DNA of 64,000 nucleotides. Source: DATHBD01 sp035296325. GTDB lineage: Bacteria > Actinomycetota > Actinomycetes > Mycobacteriales > Micromonosporaceae. Positions 22,716 through 30,242 of this stretch are shown piece by piece. The position numbers and the translations under genes were made by a program. Position 1 is the first letter of the stretch. Every line of letters starts with the position of its first letter. The stretch lies in NCBI GenBank assembly GCA_035296325.1, contig DATHBD010000044.1, positions 62,001 to 126,000 on the forward strand, written 5' to 3'. Under the pieces are notes generated by a model. The model was not told the DNA's origin. It ran no database searches and was given only the letters and a program-made list of their open reading frames with translations.

Positions 22716-22895
22716 ATGGTCGAGCCAACGAACAGCCAGTCGCCAGATGAGACACCGTCGCTGCCCGCGCTGCCCGACGACGACGTCGACTTCGCCGGTG
22801 AGCATGACGAGACAACGTTCGCGGACAACGTTCCGGGAGGACCGGAACGCGCAGCCGAGGAGGAGAGCCCGAGCGGCCACGCCGGGATGGACTGA
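22716..22895 (+). CDS. Small acidic protein (59 aa)
   Basis: An open frame from ATG 22716 to TGA 22895 encodes a very acidic, probably disordered peptide (LPDDDVDFAGEHDETTFADN). TAGGGG ends 6 nt before the ATG, which could be a leaderless -10 box. It lies between the SDR gene and a strong hairpin. Small acidic proteins of this sort occur in actinomycetes with no known function; I cannot exclude a chance frame. Confidence 0.45.
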   Translation: MVEPTNSQSPDETPSLPALPDDDVDFAGEHDETTFADNVPGGPERAAEEESPSGHAGMD

Positions 22896-22932
22896 CCCGT
22901 ACTGACCGACACCGAGTGACCCAGCGGGGCCC

Positions 22933-22970
22933 GCGCCCGGCGATTGGACGGCAATCCGATCGCCGGGCGC
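22933..22970 (+). terminator. Hairpin terminator
   Basis: GCGCCCGGCGAT (22933-22944) pairs perfectly with ATCGCCGGGCGC (22959-22970), with an inner ATTG/CAAT contact, followed by TTCCT. It lies 37 bp after the small acidic ORF. Confidence 0.7.
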
Positions 22971-23268
22971 TTCCTCGCGTTTGCGGTGGACGATGCCCCG
23001 TCGCGTCGTACGATCATCTCCAGTACCTGAACTGCCTGAACGTCCGTGAACAGGCCGATCCGGCCTGATGCGATTTCTCCGGCCCCACGGTGGGCCGCAC
23101 ATCCGGCCCAGTCGCGACGGGCCGGTCAGCTTCCGGCGAGATCATGCCCATCGGCCGTCGAACGAGTGACATCTCTTTTCATGATGCGGCGATGCCGGTC
23201 CGGTCAGACCCAGTGTCGAGTCCCGGATCGACCGAACCGGACATGAGCCTCCCGCCACAAGGAGCATG
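22971..23268. other. Intergenic region before the subtilase gene
   Basis: No gene is visible in about 300 bases. CTGAAC is repeated twice near 23027-23040, and a less GC-rich stretch (ATCTCTTTTCATGATG, 23170-23185) may carry the subtilase promoter. I find no clear -35/-10 pair. Confidence 0.4.
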
Positions 23269-26200
23269 ATGAGCCGACGGTTCCTGGTCCGCGCTGCCGT
23301 TGTCCTGGTAGTTCTGCCGCCCACGTTGATCGCCCTGTCGACCGGCCCCGGCCACGCACTCCAGCCAAGCGACGGCACCACCGCGTCGGTGCGGCGGACC
23401 GAGGTTGCCCAGGAGGTCGCGAAGCCGGCCACCGCCCATCTGGCCAAGTCGGATCCGGCTCTGCTGAACCAGACCGGAGCCACACCGGTCCAGGTGGTCG
23501 TGAAGCTCGACTACGCCCCCACGGCGATCTACCGCGGCGACGTGGCGGGTTACCCGGCGACCAGCCCGCGGGTGACCGGCCGGGCGTTGTCGCGGGGCCC
23601 GGCCGAGCAGCGGTACGAGGAGCGGATCGCCGAGATCGAGGACCGGTTCCTGGAGCAGGTCAACCGGCGGGTCAAGGCCGTCACGGTGGGGCAGCGGCTG
23701 CGTACCGTCTACGGCGGGCTCGTGCTGACCGTGCCGGCGAGCAGTGCCAAGGAGATCGCCGCGATCTCCGGTGTCGTGGCGGTGCAGAAGGACGAGGTCC
23801 GGACGCCGCTCACCGATGCCAGCCCGGACTTCATCGGCGCCAACCGGCTCTATCCCGCCCTCGGCGGGGTCGCCGGTGCCGGCAAGGGCGTCATCGTCGG
23901 CGTCCTGGACACCGGCGTGTGGCCGGAGCACCCGAGCTTCGCCGCCAACGCCGTCCTCGGCGCACCGCCGCCCAGGGCGGACGGCAAGGCCCGCGCCTGC
24001 GAGTTCGGCGACAACCCGTTGACACCGGCGGCGGATCCGTTCGTCTGCAACAACAAGCTCATCGGCGGCCAGGCGTTCATGGCCGGGTATGCGGGCATCG
24101 CCGGCGCGCCGAAGTACCCGAACGCCCGCGACTCCGAGGGCCACGGCACCCACACCGCCACGACGGCCGCCGGTGCCGTCGTCGCGTCGGCCAGTCTGTA
24201 CGGCGTTGACCGTGGGCCGGTGCAGGGCGTCGCCCCGGGTGCCTGGGTGATGGCGTACAAGGTCTGCGGCGTCGCGGGATGTGTCAGCTCGGACTCGGCG
24301 CTGGCCATCGCCCGTGCGCTCGAGGACGGCGTGAGCGTGATCAACTTCTCGGTCAGTGGCGGCACCAGCCCGGCCACCGACGTCGTGGAACTGGCCTTCC
24401 AGGACGCCTACGCGGCGGGTGTGTTCGTCGCCGCGTCGGCCGGCAACGATGGACCGAAGGTATCCACCACGCAGCACCTCGCGCCGTGGGTCACCACGGT
24501 GGCGGCGTCCACCCAGCGCCGGGAGTTCCGCTCCACCCTGACGGTGACCGCGGGCAGCGCCACCGCGACCTTCGGCGGCGTCTCCGTCACGGCAGGTGCC
24601 GGCCCGGCCCCGATCGTGCTCGCCCAGAGCGTCCCGGGCTACACCGAGCATCCGTTCTGCGATGCGAAGGCGCCCTCGCCGACCGCGTTCGCCGGCAAGA
24701 TCGTCGCTTGCCGGCGCGGCGTGACGCCCCGGGTGGCGAAGGGCAGGATCCTCGCCGACGGTGGTGCGGTGGGCATGGTCCTCTACAACCCCGCGCTCGC
24801 CGATGTGGAGACGGACAGCCACTGGGTGCCGACCGTGCACCTGGCCGACGGTACGGACTTCACCGCCTTTCTCGGGGCACATCCGGGCGCGACGGCGACC
24901 TTCACCGCCGGCCGGAAGGCCGACGGCGCGGCCGACGTGATGGCGGCGTTCTCCTCCCGCGGCCCCGGCGGCAACTTCATCAAGCCCGACATCACGGCGC
25001 CGGGGGTACAGATCCTGGCCGGGCACACGCCCACGCCGGAAGCCGCCGAGCAGGGTCCGGCCCAGCACTACTACCAGGCCGTGGCGGGCACCTCGATGTC
25101 CGCGCCGCACATCGCCGGCGCCGCGGCGCTCCTGCGGGCGCTGCATCCCGGCTGGAGTCCGGGGCAGATCAAGTCGGCCATGATGACCACCGCGACCGCC
25201 AAGGTCCTCAAGGAGGACCTGAAGACACCAGCCGACCCGTTCGACCACGGGTCCGGCCGCGTGCGGGTCGACGTGGCCGGCAACCCCGGCCTGACGTTCG
25301 ACGAGTCGGCGGAGCGGATGAAGTCCATCGGCGCGTCCGACGCCGTCAACGCGGTACACCTCAATCAGCCGTCGGTGAACGCGCCCACCATGCCGGGACG
25401 GGTCACCACCACCCGCCGCGCGGTCAACGTCACCGGCCAGCCGCAGCTGTACCGGACCGAGGCGACCGCGCCGGCCGGCAGCAGCATCACCGTGCACCCG
25501 CGCACGTTCACCGTCGCGCCGGGCGCCGCCGTGGACATCTCCATCACCATCCGCTCCGGCGCGCCGACGGCCCAGTACTTCGGCGAGGTCCGGCTGGTGC
25601 CGGCGGGTCGGGGCGTTCCTCCGCTGCACCTGCCGGTCGCGTTCGTACCGCAGCAGGGCGCCGCCAGCCTCACCAGCAGTTGCGCCCCGGGTTCGGTGCG
25701 ACTCCTGGAGACCACGCTGTGCACCGTCACCGCGGCGCCCACCGGATACAGCGACGTCAACGTCAGTCTGGAGAGCACGACCAACCCACACCTCAGCATC
25801 GCCGGCGCGTCCGGTGCCGCCATGGTCGACCGGCGTCGGGTGGAGAAGCGGAATCTGGTGCTGACCGGCGCTGTCCCCGGGACGCCGTCGCTGGAGCAGG
25901 TGGCCGGGCAGAGCTATGCGCCGCTGCCCGCCGACCGGTTCGTCCAGGTCGGCGACGAGGCCATCGTCGCGGTGGCGGACCTGCCGGAGTTCCGCTTCAA
26001 CGGCGTAACTTACAACAAGCTTTCCTACACCACGAACGGATACGTCGTGGTGGGTGCCGCCACGGCGGAGGACGTGCAGTTTGAACCGTCCGGCATCAGT
26101 ACGGTCCGGCCGAACAACTACCTCGCTCCATTCTGGACCGACCTGACCGGGAACGCCCCCGTTCCCCCAACCGGGCAGCCACCGGCGCCCCGCCCGCCGG

Positions 26201-26652
26201 GGATGGCGCACGACGTGGTCACGGACGCCGCAGGCGACCGGTGGATCGTCGTGGAGTGGCGGCTGTACGCCTTCGGATCCGCCGACCTGCGCACGTTCCA
26301 GGTCCGCATCGGCGTCAACGGTGACGCCCATCCCGGTCAGGACATCAGGTTCAGCTACGTGGTCGCGCAGGCCACCGCCCCGGGGCTGCCCTACCTGATC
26401 GGCGCCGAGAACGTGATCGGTACCGACGGCGCGATGCTGGCCCCGGGTGCCCTGCCGACCGGAGACATCCGGGTCGTCAGCACCGATCCGGTGCCCGGCC
26501 AGTCGGTTTCGTACACGGTCAGCGCCACCGGCGTGCTCCCCGGGCCGGGCGTGCTCACGACCACGATGAACAGCCCGCAGGTGACCGGCGAGACGGTGGT
26601 GCACAGCGCCGTGCCCGTCACGTTCCGCCGCGGCAGGTGGCCGCTGGACTGA
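23269..26652 (+). CDS. Large secreted subtilisin-like serine protease (S8)
   Basis: The 1127-residue precursor has a Sec signal peptide (VRAAVVLVVLPPTLIALSTG), a propeptide of about 150 residues (inhibitor I9-like), and a subtilase domain with catalytic Asp in VLDTGVWPEHP (about 213), His in GHGTHT (about 291) and Ser in GTSMSAPHIAG (about 607). A PA domain is inserted between His and Ser (residues 440-540). Fn3-like modules and a C-terminal beta domain follow. AAGGAG lies just upstream; ATG 23269 fits the spacing better than ATG 23266. It should degrade extracellular protein. Confidence 0.92.
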   Translation: MSRRFLVRAAVVLVVLPPTLIALSTGPGHALQPSDGTTASVRRTEVAQEVAKPATAHLAKSDPALLNQTGATPVQVVVKLDYAPTAIYRGDVAGYPATSPRVTGRALSRGPAEQRYEERIAEIEDRFLEQVNRRVKAVTVGQRLRTVYGGLVLTVPASSAKEIAAISGVVAVQKDEVRTPLTDASPDFIGANRLYPALGGVAGAGKGVIVGVLDTGVWPEHPSFAANAVLGAPPPRADGKARACEFGDNPLTPAADPFVCNNKLIGGQAFMAGYAGIAGAPKYPNARDSEGHGTHTATTAAGAVVASASLYGVDRGPVQGVAPGAWVMAYKVCGVAGCVSSDSALAIARALEDGVSVINFSVSGGTSPATDVVELAFQDAYAAGVFVAASAGNDGPKVSTTQHLAPWVTTVAASTQRREFRSTLTVTAGSATATFGGVSVTAGAGPAPIVLAQSVPGYTEHPFCDAKAPSPTAFAGKIVACRRGVTPRVAKGRILADGGAVGMVLYNPALADVETDSHWVPTVHLADGTDFTAFLGAHPGATATFTAGRKADGAADVMAAFSSRGPGGNFIKPDITAPGVQILAGHTPTPEAAEQGPAQHYYQAVAGTSMSAPHIAGAAALLRALHPGWSPGQIKSAMMTTATAKVLKEDLKTPADPFDHGSGRVRVDVAGNPGLTFDESAERMKSIGASDAVNAVHLNQPSVNAPTMPGRVTTTRRAVNVTGQPQLYRTEATAPAGSSITVHPRTFTVAPGAAVDISITIRSGAPTAQYFGEVRLVPAGRGVPPLHLPVAFVPQQGAASLTSSCAPGSVRLLETTLCTVTAAPTGYSDVNVSLESTTNPHLSIAGASGAAMVDRRRVEKRNLVLTGAVPGTPSLEQVAGQSYAPLPADRFVQVGDEAIVAVADLPEFRFNGVTYNKLSYTTNGYVVVGAATAEDVQFEPSGISTVRPNNYLAPFWTDLTGNAPVPPTGQPPAPRPPGMAHDVVTDAAGDRWIVVEWRLYAFGSADLRTFQVRIGVNGDAHPGQDIRFSYVVAQATAPGLPYLIGAENVIGTDGAMLAPGALPTGDIRVVSTDPVPGQSVSYTVSATGVLPGPGVLTTTMNSPQVTGETVVHSAVPVTFRRGRWPLD

Positions 26653-26710
26653 TCCGGGCAACCGGTTCCGGTCGCCGGCTCACGATCAACCGTGCGGCTA
26701 CCGTGGCACC

Positions 26711-27517
26711 ATGCGGCTCGCCACGTTCAACGTCATGCACGGCAGGTCCCTGGCGGACGGCCTGGTGCTGCCGCAGCGCCTGCGGGACTCGGTGGCCGCG
26801 CTCGACGTTGAGGTCCTGGGCCTGCAGGAGGTGGACCGGGGGCAGCCCCGCAGCGGGCACGCCGACCTGACCGCGATCGCCGCGGACGCCCTTGACGCGC
26901 CGTACCGCCGCTTCGTCCCGGCCCTGATCGGCACGCCGGGTGGGGACTACCGCCCGGCGACCGACCGCGACAGCGACCCCGGCCCTGGTGGGGCCGGCGC
27001 CTCGGCGCAGTACGGCGTCGCGTTGATCAGTCGCTGGCCGGTGCTGGCCTGGCGGGTGACCCGGCTGCCCGCCGCGCCGGTGCGCTCCCCGATCTACGTC
27101 CCGGGGCCCGGGGGAGGGCTGCTCCTGCTCCGGGATGAACCCCGGGTGCTGCTGGCGGCCGTGGTACAGGCGCCGTTCGGTCGATTGACCGTGGCGACCA
27201 CGCACCTGTCCTTCGTGCCGGGCTGGAACATCCGCCAGCTCCGTACCGCGGTGTCCGTGCTCGGCCGCCTGCCGGCGCCGCGGCTGCTGCTGGGCGATTT
27301 GAATCTGCCCGCGGCGATGGCCGGGTCGGCGTCGGGCTGGCTTCGCCTGGCCCGCCGGGCGACGTATCCGGGCCAGGCCCCGCGGGTGCAGTTGGACCAT
27401 GTACTTGTCGACCCGCGGGGTGTCGATCGGCTGCCCGGAGTGCTCGGTGTGGCGACGCCCCTGGTGTCGGTCTCGGACCATCGGCCGTTGGTGGTCCAGC
27501 TTGCGGAGCGCGGGTAA
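26711..27517 (+). CDS. Endonuclease/exonuclease/phosphatase-family protein
   Basis: The 268-residue protein has the EEP fold: MRLATFNVMHGR with the metal-binding Asn, LQEVDRG with the catalytic Glu, TTHLSF, LLGDLNLP and the final SDHRPLVV with the catalytic His. It may hydrolyse DNA, a phosphoester or a phospholipid; the sequence does not decide. TACCGT (26699-26704) is exactly 6 nt before the ATG, so the mRNA is probably leaderless. There is no signal peptide. Confidence 0.87.
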   Translation: MRLATFNVMHGRSLADGLVLPQRLRDSVAALDVEVLGLQEVDRGQPRSGHADLTAIAADALDAPYRRFVPALIGTPGGDYRPATDRDSDPGPGGAGASAQYGVALISRWPVLAWRVTRLPAAPVRSPIYVPGPGGGLLLLRDEPRVLLAAVVQAPFGRLTVATTHLSFVPGWNIRQLRTAVSVLGRLPAPRLLLGDLNLPAAMAGSASGWLRLARRATYPGQAPRVQLDHVLVDPRGVDRLPGVLGVATPLVSVSDHRPLVVQLAERG

Positions 27518-27675
27518 GAACGCAGCGTGAGCACCTCCTGGCCGTACGTCATGCCGATGGCGAGCGCCGACCAACCCGGTGCACGCCATGTACATTTGGC
27601 ACGCCGTTTCCGGCGTAGTTGAGATGCCGCGGCACGTCCAGACCATGGCTCACGACCCGATCGGCCGGAGGATGC

Positions 27676-29415
27676 GTGGTTCTGATAACCCGCCACCGGG
27701 CCCGAGGCCGCAGGGTCACCCTGTCGGTGCTGGCGCTCGTCGTCACGGTCGGGCTCGGGTCGATGGCCGGGTGGCTTCTGCTCCGCGACACGGTGCTCAG
27801 CGCCTGCGACGACTCACCCGTGCGGCTCTCGGTCGCCGCCGCCCCCGAGATCACGCCGGCGCTCCAGCAGGCCGTGCGGCAATGGTCGACGCCGGAGCGC
27901 CGCGTCGATGGGGACTGTGTCGCGGTCACGGTGACCGCGGCCGATCCCGCCGACGTCGCCGCCACGGTCGCCGATGGGTTTCAGGTCTCCCTCGCCGGCG
28001 TTGGCCGGCCCGACGGCCGGACGACGGTGCCGGACGTGTGGGTGCCGGACTCCACGATGTGGCTGCAGCGGCTCCGGGCGGCCAGCCCCAGCTTCGTTCC
28101 GGGCGACTCGATGCCGATCGCCTCCAGCCCGCTGGTGCTGGCGATGCCGGAGCCGGCCGCGGCCGCGCTGCGCGGCATCGACGGCAAGGTCACCTGGGAT
28201 GTGCTGCTCGCCACGGTGACCCGTAACGCCAACCTGCGCCTGGGCATCGTGGAGCCGGGCCGGGACGCGACCGGGCTCTCCGGGCTGCTCGCGCTGAGCG
28301 GGGCGGCGGCCACCGCCAGGCCGACCGCCGGGCAGGAGACGGTCGCCGCCCTGCGCGCGCTCGCCGGCGGGCGATCCAAGGTACGCGACGAGTTGCTGCG
28401 CCGGTTCCCACGCGCCAGCGACCCCGCGACCCTCGCCGCCGCGCTCACCATGGCGCCACTGTCGGAGCAAGCGGTGATCAACTTCAATGCCACCCGTCCT
28501 CCGGTGCCGTTGATCTCCCTGTACGTCGATCCGCCGCCGGCGCCGCTCGACTACCCGTTCACGTTCATGCCCGAACTCGACGGAGAGAAGCGTCGGCTCG
28601 CGACGGCGCTGGGCAGCGTGCTCACCGGCACGAGCTTCCGCGACGGCCTGAGCACGCAGGGCCTGCGCAGCCCGGACGGTACCCACGGGGACGGCTTCCC
28701 GGGCGGTCCGGCAGCGCCGACCGCCGCGCAGGCGCCGCTGCAGATGCCGGACATCGCATCGGTGGACCGCGCGTTGTCGACGTGGAGCGCGGTCACCGCG
28801 CCGGGTCGGCTGCTGGCCGTTCTCGACGTCTCCGGGTCGATGAAGACGCCGGTGCCCGGAGCGGGCGGAGCTACCCGCATGCAGCTCACCGTCGCCGCGG
28901 CCAAGCGCGGCCTGGCGCTCTTCGACGACAACTGGTCGGTGGGGTACTGGACGTTCTCCACCCTGATGGCCGGAGCGGAGGACCACCGCGAGGTCGTCCC
29001 GATCGGGCCGATGGCGCAGCAGCGTGATCAACTGAACCGGGCCGTCGAGGCGACCCAACCGAAGACCGGTGGCGACACCGGGCTGTACGACACGACCCTG
29101 GCGGCGTACCGGCTCATGCAACGCGGGTGGGCGGCCGGCCACGTGAACTCGGTCGTGATGGTGACGGACGGCGAGAACGACGACGACGCGGGGATCTCAC
29201 TGGACGACCTGGCCGCCGAGCTCAAGCGCACCGCCGACCCGGCCAGGCCGGTGCAGATCATCTACATCGTGATCGCGGCCCGGGCCGCCGAGCCGGCGCT
29301 GAAACGGGTCACCGCCATCACCGGCGGCGGCGTCTTCCTCGCCGACGACCCTTCAAAGATCACCGAGATCTTCCTGAAGGCGATCGCGAGTCGGCCGGGC
29401 AGCCCGATCCGCTAG
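27676..29415 (+). CDS. Membrane-anchored solute-binding/VWA-domain protein
   Basis: About 579 residues. After a membrane anchor near residues 14-35 (VLALVVTVGLGSMAGWLLL), residues 40-350 resemble an extracellular solute-binding protein, and residues 375-575 form a von Willebrand A domain with the MIDAS motif DVSGSMKTP near 384 and MVTDGEND. Such proteins are widespread in actinomycetes, but the ligand is not known. I prefer GTG 27676, with GGAGG 4 nt upstream, to earlier in-frame starts that lack a ribosome site. Confidence 0.82.
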   Translation: MVLITRHRARGRRVTLSVLALVVTVGLGSMAGWLLLRDTVLSACDDSPVRLSVAAAPEITPALQQAVRQWSTPERRVDGDCVAVTVTAADPADVAATVADGFQVSLAGVGRPDGRTTVPDVWVPDSTMWLQRLRAASPSFVPGDSMPIASSPLVLAMPEPAAAALRGIDGKVTWDVLLATVTRNANLRLGIVEPGRDATGLSGLLALSGAAATARPTAGQETVAALRALAGGRSKVRDELLRRFPRASDPATLAAALTMAPLSEQAVINFNATRPPVPLISLYVDPPPAPLDYPFTFMPELDGEKRRLATALGSVLTGTSFRDGLSTQGLRSPDGTHGDGFPGGPAAPTAAQAPLQMPDIASVDRALSTWSAVTAPGRLLAVLDVSGSMKTPVPGAGGATRMQLTVAAAKRGLALFDDNWSVGYWTFSTLMAGAEDHREVVPIGPMAQQRDQLNRAVEATQPKTGGDTGLYDTTLAAYRLMQRGWAAGHVNSVVMVTDGENDDDAGISLDDLAAELKRTADPARPVQIIYIVIAARAAEPALKRVTAITGGGVFLADDPSKITEIFLKAIASRPGSPIR

Positions 29416-29426
29416 CTCGACGCCGG

Positions 29427-30233
29427 CTACCAGCCGTGCTGCTGGGCGCGCGCCTCATAGAGCAAAATGGATGCGGAAACCGACACGTTGAGCGAGTCGG
29501 CCGACCCCAGCATCGGCACCGCGACCCGATCGAAGCCGGATGAGTACCACGACTTCGAGATCCCGTACCGTTCGCTGCCCACCACCAGGGCCACCCGGCC
29601 GGCGTACTCCACCGACCGGTAGGACCGGGCGTCGTCGGTGTCCGCGAGGTACACCGTGAAACCGCGCTCGACCAGCCAACGTGCCGCGTCGTCGGCCTCC
29701 GCGAACTCGACCGTCGGCACGGTCAGCACGGTGCCCTGGCTGGCGCGGACGACCTTCGGGTGGGTCAGCCGGGTGCGGCGGTTGGTCAGGATCAGGCAGT
29801 CCGCCCGGCAGCCGTCCAGGGTGCGGATGAGCGTGCCGAGGTTGCCCGGGATCTCCACCGCGTCGGCGACCAGGACCAGCGCGGTCTCACCCAGGGGCAG
29901 GTCGTCCGGCTCCCACCAGGGCAGGCCGGCGACCGAGAGCAGTCCGTCCGGCCGCCCGCCCTCGCTGAGGCGTTCCAGGGTGCGCTCCGAAATCTGGTAC
30001 GCGTGCCGGGCCGACCCGGCGATCTCGACAGCCCGGACCCGTGCCTCGTCGGAGTACGCCGCCTCGGGGCACCACAGAAATGTCTCGATGGGAGCGCCGG
30101 CGTGCAGGATCGCGTTGTGCGCCCACAGTCCCTCGGCCACGAAGAACCGCAGCCGGTTCGGGGCGGTGTTGTGCTGGATCTGGAGGACCTGTTTGACCCG
30201 GGGGTGCGACAGGCCGATCTGTTGCAGTTGCAT
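29427..30233 (-). CDS. TrmH/SpoU-family RNA 2'-O-methyltransferase
   Basis: The 268-residue SPOUT enzyme has an N-terminal substrate-binding part (residues 1-110) and the knotted domain with motif 1 EIPGNLGTLIRT, motif 2 ALVVGSERYGIS and motif 3 VPMLGSADSLNVSVSASILL, which form the AdoMet knot. It should methylate a ribose in rRNA or tRNA; thiostrepton-type resistance enzymes belong to the same family. It lies 9 bp behind the valyl-tRNA synthetase gene on the same strand, so the two are cotranscribed. Confidence 0.88.
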   Translation of the reverse strand: MQLQQIGLSHPRVKQVLQIQHNTAPNRLRFFVAEGLWAHNAILHAGAPIETFLWCPEAAYSDEARVRAVEIAGSARHAYQISERTLERLSEGGRPDGLLSVAGLPWWEPDDLPLGETALVLVADAVEIPGNLGTLIRTLDGCRADCLILTNRRTRLTHPKVVRASQGTVLTVPTVEFAEADDAARWLVERGFTVYLADTDDARSYRSVEYAGRVALVVGSERYGISKSWYSSGFDRVAVPMLGSADSLNVSVSASILLYEARAQQHGW

Positions 30234-30242
30234 GTCGGCGCC

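Noticed and set aside
23179..26661. A 1160-codon minus-strand frame opposite the subtilase
   Set aside because: The plus strand has all three catalytic motifs and a signal peptide; the minus product is Arg/Gly/His-rich without domains.
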